NCBI GenBank assembly: GCA_934648845.1 | Contig: CAKUFS010000001.1 | Span: 87,945-151,944, forward strand | Direction: 5' to 3' | Source: an uncultured Eggerthellaceae bacterium | Lineage (GTDB): Bacteria; Actinomycetota; Coriobacteriia; Coriobacteriales; Eggerthellaceae | DNA: 64,000 nucleotides | In this document: in pieces, positions 1 through 7,551 of the stretch | How the letters are laid out: each line of letters begins with the position of its first letter | Position numbering within the stretch: position 1 is the stretch's first letter | Notes under the pieces: model-generated | Told to the model about the DNA's origin: nothing | Database searches by the model: none | Seen by the model: only the letters and a program-made list of their open reading frames with translations | Position numbers and translations under genes: made by a program

Positions 1-362
1 GCGGAAATCGGGGTATTTTTGGGCGGTACCACTAACTCCAGAAAATGCGGTTCATCAAAATACCTGTTCATAATTATACTTGATTAAGGTATATTACGTT
101 GGCAGAATCGAAGCCGCATCCCGACTTACTTCCAACCTGTCGCAACTTCGAATTTCGGTCTCAAAATCCAACAACATGCCGTGAAATGCATTGCTTCCAG
201 GCATTTTTATGAACCTTCAGCTAATCTGATGCGCGATTTGCTGGTTTTTTGATTCACGTCGCGCTTGCGCGCTCCTTAGAATCACCTGAAAAGGTGCCAC
301 TGGCACGTTTTCTTGGCGGCGATTCCTCTCGCGGGGTTCGAGCCCCCGTTTCACCTGCAAAA
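1..362. other. Window start, intergenic
   Basis: No supported gene. A minus-strand copy of the AAATTCGAAGTT repeat lies at 124-156. At about 330-346 a CGGGG/CCCCG stem closes TTCGAGC like a tRNA T-arm, but I cannot complete a tRNA or tmRNA around it. Confidence 0.45.
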
Positions 363-368
363 ATAAAA

Positions 369-394
369 AAGCAGGCCCGTTTTCGGACCTGCTT
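369..394 (-). terminator. Rho-independent terminator after tRNA-Ala
   Basis: On the minus strand an 11-bp stem (AAGCAGGTCCG with CGGGCCTGCTT) closes an AAAA loop and is followed by a T-rich run (positions 370-361). It lies 9 bases past the tRNA 3' end, so it terminates the tRNA transcript. Confidence 0.8.
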
Positions 395-402
395 GGTGTT
401 CA

Positions 403-478
403 TGGTGGAGATGGGGGGACTCGAACCCCTGACCCCTACGTTGCGAACGTAATGCTCTACCAGCTGAGCTACATCCCC
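403..478 (-). tRNA. tRNA-Ala (anticodon CGC)
   Basis: Read on the minus strand, the 76 bases fold as a complete cloverleaf. The acceptor GGGGATG pairs with CATCTCC and includes the G3:U70 wobble that marks alanine tRNAs. The D-loop contains AGCTGGTAGA. The anticodon stem TTACG/CGTAG encloses loop TTCGCAA with anticodon CGC, and the T-loop is TTCGAGT. The 3' CCA is encoded. It would read GCG codons. It sits alone, divergent from galU, with its own terminator. Confidence 0.95.
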
Positions 479-618
479 ATGGGCACTTATTTAGCGCGCA
501 GATTATTTTGCCTTTCCTTGGCGCATTTGTCAAATCAAAATCTGAAAGAGGTTATACTGAAACGACAAGATTCGCACAAATGGTTTCGCGCACCGCGCGT
601 CGCTTCGAAAGGATTCTT

Positions 619-1443
619 ATGAAAGCGCTTATTCCCGCTGCTGGTTTGGGTACTCGATTCCTTCCCGCCACAAAGGCCGTCCCTAAAGAAATGCTGCTTG
701 TAGTCGATCGACCGGTCATCCAGTACGTTGTTGAGGAAGGTCTTGCCTCTGCCGCCGATGAAGTGGTCATCATCAACAGCCGCGAGAAAAAGGCAATCGA
801 AGAGCATTTCACGCCCAACCCCGCTTTGGTGGAGCATTTGCGCAGCGTGGGTAAAGACGCGTACGCTAATGCGGTGGAGCATGCGGGCGATCTTAACGTG
901 AGTTACGTGTACCAGGACGAGCCGCTCGGTTTGGGCCATGCCGTGCATTGTGCGGCGGAAAAAACGGGCGACGAGCCGTTTTTCGTGCTGCTGGGCGATG
1001 TGATTGTGCCGGGCAACAACATGCTGCCGCGCATGCAGGAAATCTCCGCAGCTCATGGCGGTGCAAGCGTTATCGCAGTGGTTCCCGTTCCCGATGATCA
1101 AGTGAGCCGTTTTGGCATTATTGCGGGCGAAAAAGTGGGCGAAGATGAATGGAAAGTTGAGCGCCTGGTGGAAAAACCCAAGCTGGAAGATGCTCCCAGC
1201 AATCTGGCGGTTTTCGGTCGCTATCTGCTTTCTGCGCGCGTGATGGAGCTGTTGGCTCAGGCGAAACCCACCACGGGCGGTGAGATTCAGCTGACCGATG
1301 CGTTGGATGCCGTTTTGAAGGAAGAAGAAATGTATGCGCTGGTTATTGACCCCGCGGATGGCTTCGACACGGGCACGCCGGAAAGCTGGCTTGAAACGAA
1401 CAACATTCTGTATCAGCGCAAGAAGGATGCGAGCAGCAAATAG
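619..1443 (+). CDS. galU: UTP--glucose-1-phosphate uridylyltransferase (GalU)
   Basis: This cytosolic enzyme makes UDP-glucose from UTP and glucose-1-phosphate, feeding surface-glycan synthesis. The 274-residue product opens with the nucleotidyltransferase signature: KALIPAAGLGTRFLPATKA (residues 2-20), then PKEML and VVDRPVIQYVVEE. It is slightly shorter than the usual 290-300 residues. The ATG at 619 is chosen because AAAGGA lies 5 bases upstream and the GalU signature starts directly after it; the frame stays open further upstream without family similarity. A TATACT box at 553-558 is a plausible -10. A strong terminator follows, so it appears monocistronic. The sugar-phosphate transferase/flippase locus at 11-24 kb is a likely consumer of its product. 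Confidence 0.93.
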   Translation: MKALIPAAGLGTRFLPATKAVPKEMLLVVDRPVIQYVVEEGLASAADEVVIINSREKKAIEEHFTPNPALVEHLRSVGKDAYANAVEHAGDLNVSYVYQDEPLGLGHAVHCAAEKTGDEPFFVLLGDVIVPGNNMLPRMQEISAAHGGASVIAVVPVPDDQVSRFGIIAGEKVGEDEWKVERLVEKPKLEDAPSNLAVFGRYLLSARVMELLAQAKPTTGGEIQLTDALDAVLKEEEMYALVIDPADGFDTGTPESWLETNNILYQRKKDASSK

Positions 1444-1472
1444 CAAGCTGCTAGCGCAAATAATCGAGAGTA

Positions 1473-1508
1473 GGAGGGGCGCTCTAGATAGGGCGCTCCT
1501 CTTTTTTT
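1473..1508 (+). terminator. Terminator of galU
   Basis: A 12-bp stem (1473-1484 with 1491-1502, two or three G-T wobbles) has loop TAGATA and ends in a run of seven T. It lies 30 bases after the galU stop. Confidence 0.85.
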
Positions 1509-2330
1509 GGGAGGGGGAGGGTCTCAGGGGGGCTTGGAGATAGCGCCGGACTTCGGAATGGCAGCGGACAAAAAACGCCCCGAAAAAAGGGGATCCGGCG
1601 AAGAGGGGAAGTCTTCGCCGGACCGAAAGGAGGGGTTCACAGCGCTGTGCGCTGTACTGCTCAATGCAGATCAACGATTAGGGGGAAGGGGAAACCCTTT
1701 CGTTGATGAACTCATTATAAAATACGACCTTGCAGTAATTATGAGCTGGAAGTGTGCATTTCTTGAATTTCTCAACGGGAGCGTAACAATCAGGCCATTT
1801 CCGACCCGAAATACGTGCAGCACGCAGGAATAATGCGGCAATCAACGCGTCGAGCCGTGAAAGCGATAGATGAAAACAACGCACAATGATGATTCTTGTT
1901 GTTGCTAGTGGATGGATGCACCCGTGCCTCCTCCTTCGTGCCGCTTTGTTGCCGTCGGTGGATGGATGCGCCTTCGCCTTCCTTGCGTCGCTTTGCCGGG
2001 AGCAGCAAGTTGCGCGGCGGAAGAAAAAGAAGAAGCCCGAAGAAGGGGATTCTTCTTCGGGCCTATCGGAGGGGGTGCGGCTTGGGGAAGCCGCATTCAG
2101 CTTACTTTTGCAAAGCAAGAGCAGAAAAGTAGGGGATCCTTAACTGCTGGAACCCATTATAGGAGAGTATCTATTGATGGGTGTTCTAACTCGCTTGTAC
2201 GGTATAAAATGGCGCGTAGGCGGCAGGAACGCTGTAAACGGGCTGATAAGAGCGCCGTTCACCCGTGTATACGTGCCGTTAACGCGGACGCGCCGGTTCC
2301 TTCCGTTATGATACGCGTTGTCAAAAAGAC
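1509..2330. other. Long intergenic region with hairpins, no convincing gene
   Basis: About 820 bases lack a supported gene. Two hairpins are visible. At 1590-1622, TCCGGCGAAGA pairs with TCTTCGCCGGA. At 2034-2062, GCCCGAAGAA pairs with TTCTTCGGGC, with a T-rich tail on the minus strand, like a minus-strand terminator. Two imperfect tandem copies of a roughly 50-base unit starting GTGGATGGATGC occur at about 1909 and 1960. Open frames here have unusual composition and no recognisable family. A minus-strand frame at about 1680-1860 could be a gene remnant, but I cannot identify it. Confidence 0.5.
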
Positions 2331-2346
2331 TGCGAAAGGATCGTTT

Positions 2347-3246
2347 ATGGCTGATATTCAAATGCGTTTTCATCGCGATATGCTTGTTTTGAGCGCTCCC
2401 GTTGCGGCAGCGCTTGCGCGCCAAGGCGTTAATGTTGACCGCGATCTTGAATTCACGAACCTTATTGAGCCCGATTCCGTGCAGGACGCTTTGCGCATGG
2501 AAAAGGCCGCCGGTGCCCCTGCTTTGGTGCTGGCAACGCGCAATATGACGCCGGCTCAGCTGGCGCAGCGCAACATGGAAGAGCGCGCTTTCGAGCTTTC
2601 CGTGGCGGCGTTCACCGTTGCCGAGTCGCTGCATCCTCAGCATGTTTTGGTGGAGCTGGCACCGTGCGGCTTGCCGCTTGATGCGTCCAGCAAAGATTCG
2701 CTGCTTGAGAACAAAGATCAGTACGTGCGTGCCGCGCGCGTGTTCGAGAAGAGCACGTTTGATGCGTATCTTCTGACGGATTTCGACGACACCGTTGCGC
2801 TGAAGTGCGCTTTAATGGGCATCCGTCAGGTGTCGGATCGCCCCGTGTTCGCTTCCGTAACGGTGGATGCGCGAGGCGCGCTGGCTCGTCGTGGCACGTT
2901 GGAAGAAGCTCTGGCTGTTATGGAAGAGTTCGGCGCTTCGGTGGCGGGCTTCACGACCGGTGCTCCGTTGGATGACGTTTGCGCCTTGACGTGTCGTGCC
3001 GCTCAAGCGACTGACCTGCCGCTTCTTGTGCAGCTTCACGTTACGCGCAAAGACCCCAAGCAAGGCGAAGCGACCGCTGAGAATCCGTATTATTGCGCCG
3101 ATACTATGGTGCAGGCGGCTGTTCGTCTGCGTGCCGAAGGTGCGCAGTTCCTGCGTGCGGTGGGCGATGCGTCTCCCGCGTATACGGGTGCGCTGGCGGC
3201 AACGCTGTCTGGCCTTGACGTGATTCCTTCGCGTTTCACGGAGTAG
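2347..3246 (+). CDS. Homocysteine S-methyltransferase-like TIM-barrel protein
   Basis: The 299-residue product resembles the homocysteine S-methyltransferase domain (PF02574). The central segment (about residues 135-210) has the family order of a D-x-T pocket (LLTDFDDTVALKCALMG), a Pro-x-x-x-S-V strand (RPVFASVTVD), the G-T-L-E-E-A helix and a V-A-G-F strand. The GxxC and GGCC zinc ligands of true methyltransferases are not visible (C92 and C149 do not sit in those motifs). It may therefore be a catalytically altered member or a different TIM barrel. The ATG is preceded by AAAGGA at 2336-2341. The enclosing open frame runs much further upstream, but that part looks non-coding. Confidence 0.6.
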   Translation: MADIQMRFHRDMLVLSAPVAAALARQGVNVDRDLEFTNLIEPDSVQDALRMEKAAGAPALVLATRNMTPAQLAQRNMEERAFELSVAAFTVAESLHPQHVLVELAPCGLPLDASSKDSLLENKDQYVRAARVFEKSTFDAYLLTDFDDTVALKCALMGIRQVSDRPVFASVTVDARGALARRGTLEEALAVMEEFGASVAGFTTGAPLDDVCALTCRAAQATDLPLLVQLHVTRKDPKQGEATAENPYYCADTMVQAAVRLRAEGAQFLRAVGDASPAYTGALAATLSGLDVIPSRFTE

Positions 3247-3399
3247 GTCGGTGCGATAAAGAGGGCTACGGCGGTGGCGTTACACCACCGTGTGGCTGCA
3301 ATACAGTATTCCGAAGCGGCGCAGCTCTTGAAGTGTTGTGGTTGCCTGCTTAGCGCGGCAAGGAAGCAAAAGAAGTCGAAAAGAGGTTGAAGGACCCAG

Positions 3400-3675
3400 A
3401 TGGCGGCAATGCGCACGAAAAAACTCACGAATAAAGATAAAAGCCCCTATTACGGGGCTTTGCAGGTGCTTGTCGATGACTTGTTTCAATACAACGAGGA
3501 AGTGCGGCGCCTGGATGTTGTTATAGCGGCTGAGTCAAGCGATCTTCCCGATGACCTGCGCGAAGTCGTGAACATTTTGCCGCCGGGAACGTATACGCGT
3601 GAGCGCTTGTGCTCCCAGATGAACTCCATCATCAGCGGCCACGCTTGGGGTCGGGTGTACGGGACGGTCGTTTAG
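3400..3675 (+). CDS. Conserved-looking small hypothetical protein
   Basis: A 91-residue soluble protein with no family I can name. It is charged at the N-terminus (KKLTNKDKSPYYG), acidic in the middle (SSDLPDDLREVV), and ends in a GHAWGRVYGTVV segment. AAGGA lies 5 bases before the ATG at 3400; a second in-frame ATG at 3409 is possible. It follows the methyltransferase-like gene by about 150 bases in the same direction. The stop codon sits inside a perfect 11-bp palindrome. Composition fits the neighbours, so I take it as real but of unknown function. Confidence 0.6.
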   Translation: MAAMRTKKLTNKDKSPYYGALQVLVDDLFQYNEEVRRLDVVIAAESSDLPDDLREVVNILPPGTYTRERLCSQMNSIISGHAWGRVYGTVV

Positions 3676-3693
3676 CTGCGTTACGCAGCTAAA
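3671..3693 (+). repeat. Perfect palindrome over the stop codon
   Basis: TTTAGCTGCGT (3671-3681) and ACGCAGCTAAA (3683-3693) form an 11-bp perfect inverted repeat around one base. The TAG stop of the preceding gene lies within the left arm. It lacks a clear T-run, so it could be an mRNA-stabilising hairpin rather than a terminator. Confidence 0.5.
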
Positions 3694-3720
3694 CTGCTCT
3701 GTTTCTGTTTAAGTTGTCGG

Positions 3721-3925
3721 AAAATTGACCCAAAAACGCCCAGATTGTCGATGCGGGGCAGGTGGCGGAGCCAATTTCGAGTGATTTTCTCTTAGACAAG
3801 GGTTCTTTTGCTCCGCAAATTAAAGAAACCCCAGGTCGCGAAAATGAGATCGACTTGGGGTTTTGTTTTGTTTGCTAGCGACCTGCCCCGAATCGTCAGT
3901 TTTGGCGTTTTGGGGCGAAAAAATC
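3721..3925. repeat. Large imperfect inverted repeat enclosing a terminator
   Basis: The left arm (about 3721-3763) and right arm (about 3881-3925) are near-complementary. The perfect core is CGGGGCAGGT (3754-3763) with ACCTGCCCCG (3881-3890), extended by CCCAAAAACGCC against the GGCGTTTTGGGG side. About 117 bases lie between the arms. The symmetric ends around a short non-coding core resemble a small non-autonomous (MITE-like) element. Confidence 0.5.
3826..3863. terminator. Bidirectional terminator between convergent genes
   Basis: AAACCCCAGGTCG (3826-3838) pairs with CGACTTGGGGTTT (3851-3863), 13 bp with one wobble. T-rich sequence follows on the plus strand (TTTTGTTTTGTTT). It sits between the plus-strand small gene and the minus-strand engB end. 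Confidence 0.75.
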
Positions 3926-3997
3926 AACAAGATGGTTCATTAAGCGGCGGCAATGGCGGCAAGGGCCGCGCCCGTGCATCCGTTGTGTCTGCCGCCG

Positions 3998-4585
3998 CTA
4001 GCAGGCGTCGATGTACTGGTTAATGATAACGCGCAGCTCGTTGATGCCCACACCGTTTTCCGATGAGACCGCCAGCATGGGGACATCTTTGTCCAGCTGC
4101 AATTGCTTGCGCAGCATAGCCGTCTGCTTCATGCATTGCTGCTTCGACAGCTTATCCGCTTTCGTGAGCACCACCATGAAGGGCAGGCCGCTTTCGCGCA
4201 AGAACTCAATCATGTTCAGGTCCAGCGCCGATGCCTCGTGGCGGATATCGATCAGCGACACGACCAGCGCAAAGATGCGTTCCTGATTGAAGTAGCCCTC
4301 AATGAGCTCGCTCCAACGGTGCTTTTCCGATTTCGCGACTTTTGCAAAACCGTAGCCGGGCAGGTCAACAAAATCGTATCCATCCACGTCGTAGAAGTTG
4401 ATCGTGGCGGTTTTTCCCGGCGTCGATGAAACTTTCGCCAGGCTTTTGCGGTACATAAGCTTGTTCAGCAGCGATGACTTGCCCACGTTCGAGCGCCCCG
4501 CGAACGAGACTTCGGGCAGGGTGGAAACAGGCAGCTGCGAAGAGGTGCCGTAGGCTGCTTTGAATTTCACGTTATGGTAGTTCAT
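3998..4585 (-). CDS. engB: Ribosome biogenesis GTPase EngB/YsxC
   Basis: A cytosolic GTPase needed for large ribosomal subunit assembly. The 195 residues carry the ordered G motifs: G1 GRSNVGKSS (30-38), G2 TPGKT (55-59), G3 DLPGYGF (74-80), and G4 TKADK followed by SSENG near the C-terminus. Length matches the family (about 195-200). The ATG at 4585 is chosen because AAAGGA lies about 11 bases upstream and the protein then begins like family members (MNYHNVKF). The frame runs 25 codons further upstream without similarity. It is divergent from leuS and ends near a bidirectional terminator. Confidence 0.93.
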   Translation of the reverse strand: MNYHNVKFKAAYGTSSQLPVSTLPEVSFAGRSNVGKSSLLNKLMYRKSLAKVSSTPGKTATINFYDVDGYDFVDLPGYGFAKVAKSEKHRWSELIEGYFNQERIFALVVSLIDIRHEASALDLNMIEFLRESGLPFMVVLTKADKLSKQQCMKQTAMLRKQLQLDKDVPMLAVSSENGVGINELRVIINQYIDAC

Positions 4586-4707
4586 GGGTGGGGTTTCCTT
4601 TGCAAGAAGCGACTTCCAGGGCGGCTGTCTGCGGCTTTCTTCAAGCTCTGAGCAGCACACACGCAGAAATTATCGCATATTTCGCCGAACAGAACGCACG
4701 TTTTCGC

Positions 4708-4735
4708 TTAAAACACCTTGAAAGAAGCATATAAT
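4708..4735 (+). promoter_or_regulatory. leuS promoter
   Basis: A consensus -10 TATAAT at 4730-4735 is preceded by TTAAAA at 4708-4713 with 16-base spacing. This places the start of transcription near 4742 and gives a leader of about 135 bases before leuS. Confidence 0.5.
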
Positions 4736-4827
4736 ACACGTTTACTTGCGCCGCGTTACTATGCTGCGTTTACGTTGCTGCGTGTTCGCGCGAGCTGCGT
4801 AATTGCATTGCACGTTGCCTGGGCAGC

Positions 4828-4840
4828 GGTGGTAGCGCGG
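4828..4840 (+). promoter_or_regulatory. T-box-like motif in the leuS leader (candidate)
   Basis: GGTGGTAGCGCGG differs from the T-box core GGTGGTACCGCGG at one base and lies 36 bases before the leuS ATG, close to the AAAAAGGA ribosome binding site. Aminoacyl-tRNA synthetase genes are classic T-box targets, and actinobacterial T-boxes act on translation. I could not build a convincing specifier stem with a Leu codon in the short leader, so this is a candidate only. Confidence 0.3.
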
Positions 4841-4876
4841 ACAAAGAAGTTGAAAGTCAAAGAAAAAGGAAGACGC

Positions 4877-7450
4877 ATGAAGGAATACAATCCTCACGAG
4901 CTTGAGCCGCGCTGGCAAAAGGCTTGGGCGGACGCTCAGATTGACAAGGTGAGCGAAGAATCCGACAAGCCCAAGAAGTACGTGCTTGAGATGTTCCCGT
5001 ATCCGAGTGGAGACATCCACATGGGTCACGTGCGCAACTACACCATTGGTGATGTTATTGCGCGTTACTCCAAGATGCAAGGATACGACGTGTTACATCC
5101 CATGGGTTGGGACGCCTTCGGCTTACCTGCGGAAAACGCCGCCATCAAGCATAACAGCCACCCTGCCATCTGGACGTATGCGAACATCGACACGCAAAAG
5201 GCCAGCTTCAAGCGCATGGGCTTTTCCTATGACTGGGACCGCACCGTTGTGGCGTGCGACCCCGAGTATTACCGCTGGGGCCAGTATATTTTTCTGAAGT
5301 TCTGGGAGAAGGGCCTGGTGGAGCGTCGTAATTCGCCGGTGAACTGGTGCCCGGGCTGCCAGACCGTTCTGGCAAACGAGCAAGTTATCGAAGGCAAGTG
5401 CTGGCGCTGCGATTCCGAGGTGCAAAAGCAAGACCTTACGCAGTGGTACTTCAAGATCACCGATTACGCTCAGGAACTGTTGGATGACCTGGATAAACTC
5501 CCTGGTTGGCCCGAGCGCGTAAAGCAGCAGCAAGCTAACTGGATTGGCCGCTCTGAAGGCGCCGAGGTTGTGTTCACGCTGTGCGACAAAGATGGCAACG
5601 TGCCCGCCCAGCCCACCGACGACGATTTGATTACCGTGTTCACCACGCGTGCCGATACGCTGTGCGGTGCGAGCTTCTTCGTGCTGGCGCCTGAGTATAA
5701 GGGCCTGAAAGACCTGGTAGCGGGCACGGAATACGAAAAGCCCGTCATGGATTTGGTGGAAGCATCCAAGAAAGTGACTGCAGTCGAGCGCGCGCAGGGC
5801 AACCACGAGAAGCACGGCGCGTTTACCGGTCGCTATGTGGAAAACCCCATCAACGGTGAAAAGCTGCCCATTTGGGTTGCCGATTACGTGGTGGCCGATT
5901 ACGGCACGGGCGCCGTTATGGCGGTTCCTTGCGGCGACCAGCGTGACTTTGAGTTCGCACGCAAGTACGACCTGCCCATTATCCCCATCATCTGCACCGA
6001 GGACGATCCGCTGTACGAGCAGCTCAAGGATGAGCCGAATCGTGTGGTGACCAGCGTTGATTGGGATGCCGCTATGGCAGCTGAGGGCGTTTTGGTGCAG
6101 TCGGGCAAGTACACCGGCCTGCGCGGCGGCAAGCATTCCGAAGGCGAGGCCGCTGTAGTGGCCGACCTTGAGGCCATGGGCCGCGGCGGGCGCAAAGTTG
6201 AGTTCCGCTTGCGCGACTGGCTTATCAGCCGTCAGCGTTATTGGGGCAACCCGATCCCCGCCATTCACTGCGAGGACTGCGGCGTTGTGCCTGTTCCCGT
6301 AGAGGATTTGCCGGTTCGTCTGCCCGAGGATATCAACTTGTCGGCAGGCGAAACGTTGGCAACGCACGAGGAATTCGCGAAGTGCACCTGCCCGAAGTGC
6401 GGCAAGCCGGCGCGTCGCGAGACCGACACCATGGACACGTTTACGTGTTCAAGCTGGTATTACATGCGCTACACCGATCCTCACAACACCGAAGCGCCGT
6501 TCGACAGCGCTAAGGTGAATCGCTGGATGCCCGTTGACCAGTACATCGGCGGCATTGAGCACGCCATTCTGCATTTGCTGTACAGCCGCTTCTTCACGAA
6601 AGTGCTGCGCGACCTGGGCATGCTCGATTTCGACGAGCCCTTCACGAACTTGCTGTGCCAGGGCATGGTGCTTGATGGTAACGGCGAGGTCATGTCCAAG
6701 TCGAAGGGCAACGTGGTATCGCCCGAGGACATGATTGTGGAGTACGGTGCCGATGCGTGCCGCGCGTACATCCTGTTCATGGCGCCGCCCGATAAAGAAT
6801 TGCTGTGGAACGAAGACGGTCTGGCGGGCGTTTACAAGTTCCTGAACCGCGCGTGGCGCATTGTGAACGATCTGGCGGGCGTTGCCGATGACGCAACTCT
6901 TTTCCAGAAGAACGTGGGCGAGGAAAAAGCCGCCGAACTGGCCAAGATCCTGATGCGTGAACGCCATCGCGTGGTGGGCAAAGTGACCGACGACTTCGGT
7001 CGCAACAATTTCAACACCGCCATTAGCGCCGTTATGGAACTGTGCAATGCGGCGGGCGATTACCTGCGCGGCGTTGACGCGCAGACACGCAAGAGCTGCG
7101 AGCATTTGAGCGCGCTTGATGCGGAAGTGGCAAGCGTTATTGTGAAGCTGCTGGCGCCGATTGTTCCGCACTGGGCAGAAGAGCTGTACCGCGGCGTGCT
7201 GGGCAATGAAGAAAGCGTGCATTTGAGCGCATGGCCCACGTGGGATCCCGAGAAGGCTAAGGCCGACGAGGTTGAGATTGCTGTTCAAGTTTGCGGCAAG
7301 GTGCGCGCAAAGTTGGTTGTTTCTGCCAGTGCGACCGAAGATGAGTTCAAGCAGGCCGCTTTGGCTGCTGTTGCTAAGGACATTGAGGGCAAGAATGTGA
7401 TGAAAGTGATTGTTGTCCCTGGGCGTTTGGTTAATGTTGTGGCGAAATAG
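4877..7450 (+). CDS. leuS: Leucyl-tRNA synthetase
   Basis: Class I aminoacyl-tRNA synthetase charging tRNA-Leu. The 857 residues contain the HIGH motif as HMGH (48-51, in PYPSGDIHMGH), the CP1 editing-domain signature TTRADTLCGASFF, zinc-like CxxC pairs (CPGC, CWRC), the catalytic KMSKS loop as VMSKSKGN (about 605) and a C-terminal anticodon/tRNA-binding region. Length is normal for bacterial LeuRS. The start at 4877 follows AAAAAGGA and gives the standard MKEYNPHELEPRW opening. The 53 upstream in-frame codons overlap the promoter and leader, so they are not coding. Confidence 0.97.
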   Translation: MKEYNPHELEPRWQKAWADAQIDKVSEESDKPKKYVLEMFPYPSGDIHMGHVRNYTIGDVIARYSKMQGYDVLHPMGWDAFGLPAENAAIKHNSHPAIWTYANIDTQKASFKRMGFSYDWDRTVVACDPEYYRWGQYIFLKFWEKGLVERRNSPVNWCPGCQTVLANEQVIEGKCWRCDSEVQKQDLTQWYFKITDYAQELLDDLDKLPGWPERVKQQQANWIGRSEGAEVVFTLCDKDGNVPAQPTDDDLITVFTTRADTLCGASFFVLAPEYKGLKDLVAGTEYEKPVMDLVEASKKVTAVERAQGNHEKHGAFTGRYVENPINGEKLPIWVADYVVADYGTGAVMAVPCGDQRDFEFARKYDLPIIPIICTEDDPLYEQLKDEPNRVVTSVDWDAAMAAEGVLVQSGKYTGLRGGKHSEGEAAVVADLEAMGRGGRKVEFRLRDWLISRQRYWGNPIPAIHCEDCGVVPVPVEDLPVRLPEDINLSAGETLATHEEFAKCTCPKCGKPARRETDTMDTFTCSSWYYMRYTDPHNTEAPFDSAKVNRWMPVDQYIGGIEHAILHLLYSRFFTKVLRDLGMLDFDEPFTNLLCQGMVLDGNGEVMSKSKGNVVSPEDMIVEYGADACRAYILFMAPPDKELLWNEDGLAGVYKFLNRAWRIVNDLAGVADDATLFQKNVGEEKAAELAKILMRERHRVVGKVTDDFGRNNFNTAISAVMELCNAAGDYLRGVDAQTRKSCEHLSALDAEVASVIVKLLAPIVPHWAEELYRGVLGNEESVHLSAWPTWDPEKAKADEVEIAVQVCGKVRAKLVVSASATEDEFKQAALAAVAKDIEGKNVMKVIVVPGRLVNVVAK

Positions 7451-7462
7451 CGTTTGTCTGAT

Positions 7463-7505
7463 TTTGGGGCTTTGCTGAGAGGACCGGCAAAGCCCCAAAG
7501 GGTTT
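7463..7505 (+). terminator. Terminator of leuS
   Basis: TTTGGGGCTTTGC (7463-7475) and GCAAAGCCCCAAA (7487-7499) form a perfect 13-bp stem, followed by GGGTTTT. Confidence 0.8.
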
Positions 7506-7551
7506 TAGTGGACGGATTCAAGTTGGAAAGATTGGAAGAAAGTAGGTCTGT

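Noticed and set aside
249..452. Open frame of 67 codons at the left edge
   Set aside because: Overlaps the tRNA-Ala gene and its terminator on the opposite strand.
1678..2118. Minus-strand frame of 146 codons
   Set aside because: Contains hairpin DNA and poly-Phe/Arg runs; only the C-terminal third looks protein-like and I recognise no family.
1912..2346. Long N-terminal extension of the methyltransferase-like gene
   Set aside because: Low-complexity, Arg-rich sequence covering hairpins; the ATG at 2347 has AAAGGA.
4718..4876. 53-codon N-terminal extension of leuS
   Set aside because: It overlaps the -10 box and leader; the start at 4877 has a ribosome binding site and the family N-terminus.
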